A DNA stretch of 64,000 nt from Bin80 sp964291275 (GTDB lineage: Bacteria > Bacteroidota > Rhodothermia > Rhodothermales > Bin80): NCBI GenBank assembly GCA_964291275.2, contig OZ219800.1:1178001-1242000 (forward strand). The letters are read 5' to 3'. The notes below the pieces were generated by a model that saw nothing but the letters and a program-made list of their open reading frames with translations, made no database searches and was not told the origin of the DNA. The position numbers and the translations under genes were made by a program. Shown piece after piece: positions 44,989-54,011 of this stretch; the first letter of the stretch is position 1, and each line of letters starts with the position of its first letter.

Positions 44989-47217
44989 CTACAATTCATC
45001 TGGATCAGCAATAATCTCCTGCACCAAGCGGTCGGCCCCGTAGACGTGGCGCAGCGATTCTAGAATGGCACGCACATCCACCGAAATAGCTCGTGCAGTA
45101 CGATCAGAGAATACATACACATTGGCCAAGGCTTCGATGTTACCGTCGTGAAGTAACCCCACAATCTCCAGATTCTGGTTCAGGAGTGGAGACCCTGAAT
45201 TACCCGCGGCTACATCGTTGGTGCTTACTATATTCAACGGCGTTGAGAGATCAAGCGCCTCAGGAGGATCACGCCAACGTTCGGGAAGATCCCATTCCCG
45301 ACTGATATCACGATAAGCGTGAAAGTGGTCGTACAGCCCATAGAATGTTGTGAATGCTGGAGCACGAGTTCCATTATACGCATATCCATCTACACGCCCA
45401 TCTGATATCCGCAACGAAAAAGATGCGTCCGGGGGCATATCTGTACCGTAGAGCGCGAATCGCAGTGATGCCAGCTCTGCAACAAGTAAGTCTTCGCGAT
45501 TCTGAAAACTCTCTACCTGCTGTTGAACCGTGAAATACAACGGAGCCAAGGCACTGATCACCTGCACGGTCGAATCATCGCTCCCCAGGAATCCCTTATC
45601 CAAAAGCTCGGTAAATCCAGCCGAATCCGTGAGTGACGTAGTGGCGACAATGCTTGCGGCCAAACTATCGATCGTAAGTTCTCCCAACAGACTACGCATT
45701 GTCGGATCCTGTGCCCCCAGAGCTTCTTGAAGCTCTTGAAGCCGCAACTTGATCAGAGACTCATCCACCTCTGCGGGAAAGTCGTCCAGAGCCAGTGCAT
45801 CCTTGCGAATATCAGCGAGCAATTCCTGGTCTACATAGCCTCTACGCTGCAGATTAGCATAATAGTACCCATACAGCGCACGCAAGAGGATCCTCGACCC
45901 AAGTGTTGTCCCGAAGAGTGCAAACCCCGCCATACGACCAGCCTCTGCCCGCTTTGAAAGTTGGAGATCATCCAGTTCCTGAAACAGGGAACCATAGCGC
46001 ACCGACAGGGAATCCGATTTAAAAAGGTCCTCCCGGACCTGGTACTCAGCAGCGCTGCGTCGAACGATCAACGTATCGTTACGTAGACCCGACAACTTTC
46101 CCGAAAACGACTTGAGCGTATTACTGACATCAAACCACATGTTGTTAAGAGCATCCGCCGAATCCGATCCGGCGGAACCTGCGAACGGGCGAAGTAATTC
46201 TGCCCGCCGCTCCAGTGCGGCAACCTGTTGCGGCAACACGTAATCGCGCTCAAAAATCAACTGTGATGCACTGCCAAGCCGGCTGGTCGAGCCCGGATTA
46301 CCCACAAGAAAAACCGCGTCGCCAACCGATGCCCCCTCAGTGCTCCATGCATAATGGTGCGGCGTCACTGCAGGGTTGCCGTCCTCGTCATAGGCCCTCA
46401 AAAAAGCCACATCAAGAGCATAACGGGGAAACGTGAAGTTGTCACTCTCACCCCCGAAGAAACCTATTTGCTCTTCCGAGGCCATGACCAAACGTACGTC
46501 CTCGTAGCGCCTATAGGTGTATGCGGCGTAGCGCTCACCACTGTAGAGCTCAACCACTTCCACATGCAGTGTAGAATCATGTACTGCTGCGGCCTCCCTT
46601 AACTCTTTTTCAATAGCCGAAGCTTTGTTGCGACGGGCCTGGACGCGCTCATTATCACCCCGTACGATGCGGCTGGCGCCGTGAACCCGACTCGTGACGT
46701 CTGTGATTCCCCAAAGCTGCTCAACATATAGGTCGGGTACTTTTCGCTCATCCGCACCAGTTGCAGCAAGAAAACCTTCTTCCATCAAACTCTCCCCGTC
46801 ACGGGATACTTCCACAATGCTCTCACGCGTACAATGGTGGTTCGTCAGGATCAATCCCCGATCTGAGACAAAACTGGCAGAGCAGCCCGATGAAAGTCTT
46901 AACGCACCCAACCTGGCTTTCGCAAACCATGCCGAATCGGCATCTATGCCATAAGCTTCGGCAAACCAGTCAACCGGCGGGTTATCAAATGTCCACATCT
47001 TGCCTCCATCAAAACGACCGAGGTCAACATCGAACCTGTCTATCCCGAAGTGAACCTCCTCCACCGGTTCCGCTGCTGGAGGCGGGGCCTCCTCCACAAC
47101 CAGAGGTTGCTCTATCACCTGCACAACTTCCACAGCAGCAGGAGCGCAACCCGCCAGTGCCATCAGAAGAAACAGCAACCCAGTAAACAACCAATTCATG
47201 CGGCTACGAGTCATCAT
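44989..47217 (-). CDS. S46 dipeptidyl-peptidase, DPP7-like, lipoprotein
   Basis: Removes dipeptides from the N-termini of oligopeptides in the periplasm or at the outer membrane. The 742-residue protein starts with a lipoprotein signal (WLFTGLLFLLMALAGC). The S46 triad is visible: His in RGLILTNHHCTRESI, Asp in FPRYALDVAFLRAYDEDG, Ser in AAGNSGSPLLNQ. A helical domain of about 250 residues lies between Asp and Ser. The residue 18 after the Ser is Gly (LLHDGN), which from memory marks DPP7-type (hydrophobic P1) rather than DPP11-type enzymes. Its ATG follows directly on the TAA of the upstream pseudo-peptidase gene (TAAATG). Confidence 0.92.
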   Translation of the reverse strand: MMTRSRMNWLFTGLLFLLMALAGCAPAAVEVVQVIEQPLVVEEAPPPAAEPVEEVHFGIDRFDVDLGRFDGGKMWTFDNPPVDWFAEAYGIDADSAWFAKARLGALRLSSGCSASFVSDRGLILTNHHCTRESIVEVSRDGESLMEEGFLAATGADERKVPDLYVEQLWGITDVTSRVHGASRIVRGDNERVQARRNKASAIEKELREAAAVHDSTLHVEVVELYSGERYAAYTYRRYEDVRLVMASEEQIGFFGGESDNFTFPRYALDVAFLRAYDEDGNPAVTPHHYAWSTEGASVGDAVFLVGNPGSTSRLGSASQLIFERDYVLPQQVAALERRAELLRPFAGSAGSDSADALNNMWFDVSNTLKSFSGKLSGLRNDTLIVRRSAAEYQVREDLFKSDSLSVRYGSLFQELDDLQLSKRAEAGRMAGFALFGTTLGSRILLRALYGYYYANLQRRGYVDQELLADIRKDALALDDFPAEVDESLIKLRLQELQEALGAQDPTMRSLLGELTIDSLAASIVATTSLTDSAGFTELLDKGFLGSDDSTVQVISALAPLYFTVQQQVESFQNREDLLVAELASLRFALYGTDMPPDASFSLRISDGRVDGYAYNGTRAPAFTTFYGLYDHFHAYRDISREWDLPERWRDPPEALDLSTPLNIVSTNDVAAGNSGSPLLNQNLEIVGLLHDGNIEALANVYVFSDRTARAISVDVRAILESLRHVYGADRLVQEIIADPDEL

Positions 47218-48330
47218 TTACGGCAATGCTTGTTCAGCCAGCTCATCTGCCACGCCCTCAGCCTTCAATGCAGTGCGCAATAGTGCCAATATCCCAGAAG
47301 TAGAAATAGCCACGCAATACGTGCCTTCCTCAGTATCCGTGTTATCGAAGGCAACTCCTAGAATTTCCATGTCCACATTTATAAGCCCTGCACCTGTCTG
47401 TGCACATTCACCAACCACGGAAAAATTTAATGCAGTTGCCATATCACTCTCTTTGATACCAGATAGCCAGTCTTCCGATAACACCCATGAGCCTTTCGCC
47501 CCGTGCGAATAGTGCTGGTCCAGCATCCCATACAATGTGGTATACGGCGGTGAGATGGTACCATTGTAACTGAACGTGTTCGAGAGCGTCATTACTGTGA
47601 ATGGCTCATTTGCGTCAAATGCAGTCGCGAAGAACCTCTCCCGATCAAGGGGCCTGCGATCATTCCATGCGAAATAGCTCTCCGTATCCAGAGGCTGAGC
47701 ACTGTCATCGTAAACCCTGAATAGCGCAAAATTTATCGCATATCTGGGGTATACACCATCCTCGTTCCCAAAATCTGTGACATCCGCAGAAGGAATCACA
47801 ACGAGCCTCACGTCATTGTATGTGCGCCAAACATATTCCCAGAAGGTGCTGCTATCGTCTGCTGCAATAACCTCTGCTTCGACCCCAGTCTCCAAATCTT
47901 CAGATGCATCCTCAATACGAGCAAACTCACGAATGTCCACCAGCTGCCGCACGGTCAACCCTGATAGTTTACGCTCATCCGACAGCGTACTGGCTACAAA
48001 GACACTGTCATTCGGACGGATCCAGGTCTCGAGAGAACGCAGGCACGTTGCGCTGGTTACCGCAAGACCGTCGGCACTTACAAGTGCCGCAGCGCACCCA
48101 GGTAACTGAAGTGTTCCTAAACGAGCATTTTCAATCCAATTCGCGTCTATAACATGTGGAAGTGAGGACTGGGATGCCGCCTCTTGGGCAAAGCGCCAGG
48201 CGTGCTTTACCTCGACATTTTCGTCCGTGCTCGGCGGAACAGCCTGTTCCACCTGAGCAAACGAATCTGCAGTAACTAATACAACTAGCAGAACGCCGAC
48301 CATACAGCAGGGGATGGAACAATATTTCAT
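47218..48330 (-). CDS. S46-like pseudo-peptidase without catalytic residues or helical domain
   Basis: Secreted homologue of S46 peptidases, 370 residues from the ATG at 48330, preceded by AAGGTGG and starting a signal peptide (CCMVGVLLVVLVTADSFAQ). A longer frame to 48465 would run through the tRNA gene and is rejected. It aligns with the neighbouring enzyme, but every catalytic position is changed: NHHC becomes SATC, FPRYALD becomes YPRYAIN, and GNSGSP becomes AQTGAG. The helical domain between Asp and Ser is missing: FAWNDRRP is followed at once by the MTLSNTFSYNGT region. The frame is otherwise clean, so it is probably a functional non-enzyme. It is coupled to the active S46 gene. Confidence 0.85.
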   Translation of the reverse strand: MKYCSIPCCMVGVLLVVLVTADSFAQVEQAVPPSTDENVEVKHAWRFAQEAASQSSLPHVIDANWIENARLGTLQLPGCAAALVSADGLAVTSATCLRSLETWIRPNDSVFVASTLSDERKLSGLTVRQLVDIREFARIEDASEDLETGVEAEVIAADDSSTFWEYVWRTYNDVRLVVIPSADVTDFGNEDGVYPRYAINFALFRVYDDSAQPLDTESYFAWNDRRPLDRERFFATAFDANEPFTVMTLSNTFSYNGTISPPYTTLYGMLDQHYSHGAKGSWVLSEDWLSGIKESDMATALNFSVVGECAQTGAGLINVDMEILGVAFDNTDTEEGTYCVAISTSGILALLRTALKAEGVADELAEQALP

Positions 48331-48361
48331 AAGTTTATATCCACCTTGCTGCAATTTCCAT

Positions 48362-48445
48362 GCCGGAGTGGCGGAACTGGTAGACGCGCAGGTCTTAGGA
48401 ACCTGTGTCCCTTCGGATGTGTGGGTTCGAGTCCCACCTCCGGCA
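48362..48445 (+). tRNA. tRNA-Leu (anticodon TAG)
   Basis: 84 nt. The acceptor stem GCCGGAG pairs with CTCCGGC, with discriminator A at 48445. The anticodon arm CAGGT-CTTAGGA-ACCTG gives anticodon TAG. A long variable arm (GTGTCCCTTCGGATGT region) is proper for Leu. The T arm is GTGGG-TTCGAGT-CCCAC. CCA is not encoded. Confidence 0.97.
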
Positions 48446-48464
48446 CTTGCATCGATGGTAATCA

Positions 48465-48833
48465 TCAGTGAGCGGCCTCGTCACTCGCTACGAATTTCAT
48501 GGATAGTGAGTTGACGCAGTGACGCGTATCCTTGGCGGTAAACCTTTCGCCCGTGAACACATGCCCCAGGTGTCCATCACAGCTGGCACAAACGATTTCC
48601 GTGCGCCGTCCATCGGCGTCCGGTACACGGCGGACACGTCCCGGGATTTCATCATCGAAGCTCGGCCACCCACACCCAGAACGAAATTTGTCCTCTGACC
48701 GATAAAGTGGCGTGTCGCATTGTCGACAAATATAAAGCCCCGGGGCATAATGCTCGTAGAATTCCCCCGTAAAGGGACGCTCGGTTCCCTTGTTCAGAAT
48801 CACATAGGCCTCTTCGGATGTGAGCTTATTCAT
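48465..48833 (-). CDS. msrB: Peptide-methionine (R)-S-oxide reductase
   Basis: Repairs oxidised methionine in proteins. The 122-residue single-domain MsrB has the metal-binding pairs CRQC near residue 35 and CASC near 84, the substrate pocket CGWPSFDD near 54, and the catalytic Cys in DTRHCVNSLSMKF near 108. No signal peptide, so cytoplasmic. It ends 20 bp from the tRNA gene on the other strand and follows the epimerase gene by 65 bp on the same strand. Confidence 0.95.
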   Translation of the reverse strand: MNKLTSEEAYVILNKGTERPFTGEFYEHYAPGLYICRQCDTPLYRSEDKFRSGCGWPSFDDEIPGRVRRVPDADGRRTEIVCASCDGHLGHVFTGERFTAKDTRHCVNSLSMKFVASDEAAH

Positions 48834-48898
48834 CTCGCCTTGATTTGGTGTTCAGATCGACTCTGTCTACAACTTGGAGATATCGTCTTATGTTGCCC

Positions 48899-49720
48899 TC
48901 AGGGAGCGGGAGTCAGTGGATCAGGATACTTGAACGTATATCCCAATCGCTTGCGCACCCAATGATTCAGCACAACCTTGTCGGGCTGTGATTCCCCGAA
49001 ACCCACCTTCGGAAGCGCTATACCTAGGCGTAAAGCCGCATGCGTATAGAATTCGGCCCTGGACGGATGCTGGTCCGCACATACGTTGAAGGTTTCCCCC
49101 CAGCAGTTCTGCATAATGGTGGCCAGGGCGATTCCCACGGCATCATCCCGATGCACCAGATTGACAGAATTTTGTGGATTCCGTAATGGACGCCCCGACC
49201 AAAATCTCCCAGGTTTGCGTTCGTACCCATAGAGCCCGCCACACCTTAGTATCGTGGTTTGAAATTCAGAGGCACTCCTGACTGTCTTTTCTGCGGCCAG
49301 GAGCGCACATCCCGACGCCGTCTCTGGTATGAGTTTTCCTGCGTCCTCCTCCCTAACATGCCCTGATCTGTAAACACTTGTTGAGCTCACAAACAACACC
49401 TTCTGTACATTACCACCTTTCAGATAGAAAAGTAGCGACTCCATCGCAGACTCCATAAACATTTTCACGTCCGCACGCCTGCGCCCTGGTGGAAAATTGA
49501 GTACCACCACATCAGAGTCGAAAAAATCACGCAGACCACGCCCCTGCAGATCCGGCGTTAACTTCAGTAGGTACGGCTCGACACCGTCAGACAACAGTTG
49601 GTCCAGCTTCGTTTCGCTGGTCGTGGACCCACGCACACGCCAGCCACGATCTAGTAGTAGTTTAGCCAACGGGCGACCGATATACCCGCAACCCAGCACA
49701 CTGGCCGTTGGTTCTGTCAT
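48899..49720 (-). CDS. NAD(P)-dependent epimerase/dehydratase-like (SDR) protein
   Basis: 273-residue extended-SDR-like protein. A nucleotide-binding loop at the N-terminus (SVLGCGYIGRPLAKLLLDRGW) with a following VRGSTTSETK that suggests NADP-type binding. VLFVSSTSVY is the usual serine-containing strand, and ILRCGGLYGYERKPGRFW stands for the later substrate region. The YxxxK motif is not obvious, as in YeeZ-type members. The substrate is unknown. It is divergent from the PH-domain pair over 54 bp. Confidence 0.82.
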   Translation of the reverse strand: MTEPTASVLGCGYIGRPLAKLLLDRGWRVRGSTTSETKLDQLLSDGVEPYLLKLTPDLQGRGLRDFFDSDVVVLNFPPGRRRADVKMFMESAMESLLFYLKGGNVQKVLFVSSTSVYRSGHVREEDAGKLIPETASGCALLAAEKTVRSASEFQTTILRCGGLYGYERKPGRFWSGRPLRNPQNSVNLVHRDDAVGIALATIMQNCWGETFNVCADQHPSRAEFYTHAALRLGIALPKVGFGESQPDKVVLNHWVRKRLGYTFKYPDPLTPAP

Positions 49721-49774
49721 GATACAACAAGCGATCTGTTGGTGCGTAGCATCTGGTAATCTTTCGAAAATACC

Positions 49775-50242
49775 ATGGAACTGCTTGATCCAGCAGTCAA
49801 GAGCGTCTGGACCATCAAGAGTCTATTACGTTGGTGCATCTTGCTTCCCTTTTCTGCGACAGCAGATGTTGTTCTCTTATTCTCCGATAGCGACACTTTT
49901 CTACCTGGACTTTGGACAGGTCTCCTAATAATCATTTGTTTGGTGTGGACGCTCACTGTACCTAAGCTACGGTACAGATACTGGTGCTATGAATTGCGTG
50001 AGGAAGATCTATATGCAATACGTGGAATCTGGAACCGTGTACAAACCATCGTGCCACTCCGGCGCATTCAACACCTTGATGTCGCGCAGGATCTGATCGA
50101 AGGAAATTATGACGTCGCCCGTCTGGTCGTACATACTGCAGGAACACGGAGCACCGATGTCGTAATTCCCGGCTTACCCTACGAAGAGGCCGTGCGCCTG
50201 CGGGACACCGTTCGGGACTTCGTCGCCGAGCATATGGATTAA
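49775..50242 (+). CDS. Bacterial PH-domain membrane protein, YdbS-like
   Basis: 155 residues with two N-terminal membrane helices (LLRWCILLPFSATADVVLLF and LWTGLLIIICLVWTLTV). One bPH2 domain follows: YRYWCYELREEDLYAIRGIWNRVQTIVPLRRIQHLDVAQDLIEG, quoted here by position 65-108 in pieces, with the family's P.xRIQ.xD core (PLRRIQHLDV). Its TAA overlaps the next ATG by one base (TAATG), so the pair is coupled, as in the ydbS-ydbT pair of Bacillus. The role is uncertain; such pairs have been tied to envelope stress or peptide resistance in other bacteria. Confidence 0.85.
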   Translation: MELLDPAVKSVWTIKSLLRWCILLPFSATADVVLLFSDSDTFLPGLWTGLLIIICLVWTLTVPKLRYRYWCYELREEDLYAIRGIWNRVQTIVPLRRIQHLDVAQDLIEGNYDVARLVVHTAGTRSTDVVIPGLPYEEAVRLRDTVRDFVAEHMD

Positions 50243-51693
50243 TGCAGGAGACCTCAGCAGTGTTTCGTCGTCTGCATCTGTTAACGTTCGTGCACTATGC
50301 GTTCCTGGCGATCATTGGCTTCGTGATAGCCTGGACAACATCGCCTGAATCAAACATTCAGAGAAATTCTCTCATCTTTAGCGTGATTTACTTGGTCATC
50401 ATGGGTCCCATATCCCTTGCCAAGTATTTGAGATTCCGATACTACGTGACCAGCGAAGAACTGGTGATGCATTACGGTGTTTTCAAGCGCGTCCGACGCA
50501 ATATTCCCTCTGATCGTGTTCAGAACGTGGCCATTGAGCGCAACTTCCTTGCCCGCATACTCGGGACTGCCGTCGTAAAGATCGAAACTGCAGGCACTGC
50601 ACAGGCGGAAGGGGTACTGTCATTCGTCAGTGTTCGTGAAGCGAACCGCATACGAGATTTACTCCACACTGCAGAAACTACCCACACACCTGAGGAGGAT
50701 ACCCCCGCATTACCCAATTTTCATCTGACCCTCCCCCGGTTGTTGATTTCGAGTGTTTATCAGTTCTCTCTTGGGCTCTTTGCAGTCCTTGTAGGCGTAC
50801 TGCAACAGCTGGAGTTTGCCGGCCTGTTAAATATCGAAGTGACTGCCGAACGCTTCCTTGAACGGTATTTCTTCGAGGTCACAAGTTCCCAGGAGTACAC
50901 GCTGGCTATGCTCATTACGGCGCTAATTTTGATCACGCTCGTTCTTTGCTGGATACTCGGCTTCGCCCAAAACTTCATTCGGTACTACAACTTCCATATT
51001 GAATTGGGCCTTGAGAAAATTCATCGTAAATACGGTCTCATCACCCTGCGGGAAGGAACCCTGCCTTACAAGCGCGTCCAGTCTCTCCTAATGCGATCCA
51101 ACCCTCTGATGAGATTTCATGACTGGTATCGAATGGAAATGCAGACCTTGGGCTTGGAGAGTGGCGAACGTGGATTCCAGCCCGCAATGCCCTTTGCAAA
51201 GTGGGCTGAGATTGTCGCATTGGGTTCCAAGATCCGCCCCTTCACGGTTCCTGAAACATACACACGTATCAGCCGGCTCACCATTCGGAGGCGTTGTTTG
51301 CGTTATACCCTGCTCATTTTGGCACCTGCCGCCACCCTGTATCTGTGGTGGCCGTATGCTGTCTGGGGTCTGACACTGTTGCCTATCGCGTGGGGAATTG
51401 CCTGGCTCCAATACTTATATCATAGCTGGACATTCCACGATGGAAACCTGTTCATCCGACGGCGCATTCTCAGCCAGCAGCTTTGGGTTGTGCCGGTCGA
51501 GCGCTTTCAGGCCTTTGAAATCAATGCTACCTTCTTTCAACGACGCTTGGGACTGTGTACGCTGAGAGTAGATACCGCTGGAGCGGGAATTTTGCGCCAC
51601 CCCAAAATCATTGACCTAAAACGTGACGAAGCAGAAAAGCTGCTCACTGAACTGTACGATGTTTTCCAGGGCCGCGCTAAGCAGGATTCATAA
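50242..51693 (+). CDS. Bacterial PH-domain membrane protein, YdbT-like
   Basis: 483 residues with several membrane helices and three bPH2 domains. The first is at residues 70-135 (YYVTSEELVMHYGVFKRV, NIPSDRVQNVAIERNF), the second near 255-320 (HRKYGLITLREGTLPYKRVQ), the third near 395-470 (DGNLFIRRRILSQQLWVVP, VERFQAFEINATFFQRRLGL in pieces). This alternating helix/PH layout is that of YdbT. It is translationally coupled to the YdbS-like gene before it. Confidence 0.87.
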   Translation: MQETSAVFRRLHLLTFVHYAFLAIIGFVIAWTTSPESNIQRNSLIFSVIYLVIMGPISLAKYLRFRYYVTSEELVMHYGVFKRVRRNIPSDRVQNVAIERNFLARILGTAVVKIETAGTAQAEGVLSFVSVREANRIRDLLHTAETTHTPEEDTPALPNFHLTLPRLLISSVYQFSLGLFAVLVGVLQQLEFAGLLNIEVTAERFLERYFFEVTSSQEYTLAMLITALILITLVLCWILGFAQNFIRYYNFHIELGLEKIHRKYGLITLREGTLPYKRVQSLLMRSNPLMRFHDWYRMEMQTLGLESGERGFQPAMPFAKWAEIVALGSKIRPFTVPETYTRISRLTIRRRCLRYTLLILAPAATLYLWWPYAVWGLTLLPIAWGIAWLQYLYHSWTFHDGNLFIRRRILSQQLWVVPVERFQAFEINATFFQRRLGLCTLRVDTAGAGILRHPKIIDLKRDEAEKLLTELYDVFQGRAKQDS

Positions 51694-52119
51694 TGATCTC
51701 CGGTGCCTATGAATTCAGTTTTACAAGGGGCTCCGGGATACAAATTTTGGAAGCCCCCGTCCTTTACCGTTTCGGCTTGTGGGGAAAGGGACTATGCCGT
51801 GTATCTGCTCAAAAAGGCAGTGGAAGCTTCTCCCTGAACCTCCATACACACCCAATTATACGAGCCTAGGAACAGGATCTGCAACCTTCGCGAAGCCCAA
51901 TAAATCCTCAATCTTAGCCCATACCTTGTCAGGGGAAATGACAAAGATGGACAAGGATAACAGACATACGACTGAACTTCTGTATACAGCGCACTGCCAA
52001 ATGAACCCCAACGATATAGTAATGGCAGAATTCAATGTAATACGTGCCATGGGACAGTGGGAATACAGCAAGAGCATGGCGATCGGCCATGTGCCTGCCT
52101 TGATATGTATGGTACGATC
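51694..52119. other. Intergenic region before the permease
   Basis: About 420 bp. Frames of 114 codons (+) and 73 codons (-) exist but neither shows a recognisable domain or signal. No IS end or RNA fold was seen. Confidence 0.4.
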
Positions 52120-53823
52120 ATGAGCGGCATTACGAATGGTAACCCTCTCACAGCCGGCGTAACGCTGGCAATTACAAGCCTGCTCACCTCGATTATCATA
52201 GTTACCTTGGTCACTAGTGCTGCGGGGTCATCCCCTGCCGAGGTGTCATGGCTCGTGTTTGCTTCCTTGCTCATGACGGGTATTACCTCTATCCTACAGG
52301 CAGGTCGTCTAGGTCGTATCGGTACAGGACATATTCTGGTGGTTTCCGCCACCGGTATTTATATCGCTGTTGCTGTACAGGCACTCGAGGCGGGCGGTCT
52401 CGAATTATTGGCCATTCTTGTAGTCGCATCTGCACTATTTCAGTGTTTTCTGTCTGGCAAACTCTCCGTGCTCCGGCATGTGATAACGGCGAAGGTTACA
52501 GGTACACTGCTTATGCTGGTCCCTATCTCGGTTGTCCCAATTATCGTAACCCTCCCCCAAAATGGATTGCAGGCGACTTCTGCAGTCGGTCCCATCGTGA
52601 GTGCTGCTGCAACGGTGGTCACCATTCTTGGATTAAGGTTTTTCGCACGGAGTGCTCTACGGCCATGGGCCCTTGCCCTGGGCATTCTCACAGGTTCACT
52701 GATTGGTGCAGGATTCGGGCTGTATGACACCACATACGTGGCGGGAATTTCGTGGATTGACCTTCCCAAGTTGCAGTGGCCAGGATTCGACATAGCATTT
52801 GGAAGTTCATTCTGGTCCCTGTTGCCAGGGTTTTTGCTGGCAGCGACTATAGCATCGCTCCGAACGATTAGTAGCGCGACAGATGTGATGCGATTGTCAC
52901 ATGGCACATCAAAGGCCGTTGACTTTCGATTGGTTGAGAATGCAGTTACAACAGAAGGCGTTGGCAACCTACTGACAGGGCTTTTAGGTGCCCTGCCGGG
53001 AATGGTAATGCTAACGAATGTATCCTTTGCCCGAATGTTCAGGGGCACCTCGCGCAACACAGGAATTGCTGCCGGCATCATCATAATACTTCTGGCGTGG
53101 ATACCAAAAGTGCAGGCCTTCATCATTGCAATTCCAAAATCGGTTTTTGGGGTTTATGTGTTGTTGGCTATGGCACTACTTTTTCTCGTGGGTTTGAGAA
53201 TGGTAGCTCGGGATGGGGTGGACTGGCATAGTGGAACCATCATCGGGCTCTCTCTACTAATGGGTATCGGCGTAGAGGCGAATCTGATTGCACCGGGATT
53301 TTTTGACACGTTTGCGAATGGTGCACTGAAAAACGCGATGACCGCAGGTGGGATATGTTCGATCGTGTTGACATGGAGTATGAACCTGACGTACTCTCGT
53401 GCCCACAGGTTTGAGATGGTGTTGGATACAAGTAAGATTCCCAAGCTCCACGCATTCCTTCGTGATTTTGCTCACCGCTATGGTTGGGCGGATGTTAGTA
53501 CTGGACAGCTGGAAAACATAGGAGAAGAAGCCCTTGTAATGCTACAGCGCAGCCAAGATGGCAAAACGGAGACCGGAATGCGACGGGTGCGGGTACTGGC
53601 ACGACGAGTTCGGGGGGGCGCAACACTTGAGTTTGTTTCTACGTTGGAAACGGCAGATAATCTTGAGGATCAAATCGTGCTATTGGGCCGCCAAGTAACC
53701 CTGGACACATTGGAGGAGGAAATTCCACTGCGCATTCTACGAAATCTGGCCACGACCGTACACCATCAGCAATTTCATGGGGTAGACATCCTTACTCTGC
53801 AGATGCACACCCCTTCTGCCTAG
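52120..53823 (+). CDS. NCS2/xanthine-uracil-permease-like transporter with a C-terminal cytoplasmic domain
   Basis: 567 residues from the ATG at 52120; the frame is open to 52057 but the extra 21 codons lack hydrophobic or domain character. About twelve membrane helices (residues 10-435) have the NCS2 (SLC23) layout. The family's usual QH pair in TM1 is absent, and the TM8-TM10 signature is replaced by GALPGMVMLTNVSFARMFRG. After residue 435 a soluble domain of about 130 residues follows (KLHAFLRDFAHRYGW, GQLENIGEEALVMLQ, TTVHHQQFHGVDILTLQM). It is reminiscent of the anti-sigma/histidine-kinase ATPase fold, but the glycine-rich ATP lid is not evident. The substrate is unknown. Confidence 0.75.
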   Translation: MSGITNGNPLTAGVTLAITSLLTSIIIVTLVTSAAGSSPAEVSWLVFASLLMTGITSILQAGRLGRIGTGHILVVSATGIYIAVAVQALEAGGLELLAILVVASALFQCFLSGKLSVLRHVITAKVTGTLLMLVPISVVPIIVTLPQNGLQATSAVGPIVSAAATVVTILGLRFFARSALRPWALALGILTGSLIGAGFGLYDTTYVAGISWIDLPKLQWPGFDIAFGSSFWSLLPGFLLAATIASLRTISSATDVMRLSHGTSKAVDFRLVENAVTTEGVGNLLTGLLGALPGMVMLTNVSFARMFRGTSRNTGIAAGIIIILLAWIPKVQAFIIAIPKSVFGVYVLLAMALLFLVGLRMVARDGVDWHSGTIIGLSLLMGIGVEANLIAPGFFDTFANGALKNAMTAGGICSIVLTWSMNLTYSRAHRFEMVLDTSKIPKLHAFLRDFAHRYGWADVSTGQLENIGEEALVMLQRSQDGKTETGMRRVRVLARRVRGGATLEFVSTLETADNLEDQIVLLGRQVTLDTLEEEIPLRILRNLATTVHHQQFHGVDILTLQMHTPSA

Positions 53824-54011
53824 CCTGAGTCTTGATGAAAAACAGGAGCGTGTTTCCGCACCATTCGTCATTCTCACTCATCAGACCTTAAGCCAGAACC
53901 AGTGTTAATGACCAGCCTGAAAGCTGAGAGCATAACGGCCATCAACGACCTGCTCTATACTATAACCAGGGGGCAAGAGGCGCAGATGAAAACGAATAAT
54001 GTTTCTGGATA

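Noticed and set aside
48331..48465. N-terminal extension of the pseudo-peptidase frame
   Set aside because: These 45 codons are the antisense of tRNA-Leu and its flank (giving GGGTRTHTSEGTQVPKT). The signal peptide begins at 48330.
51779..52123. 114-codon frame before the permease gene
   Set aside because: No signal, repeats or family resemblance, and a competing antisense frame of similar quality; not supportable as a gene.
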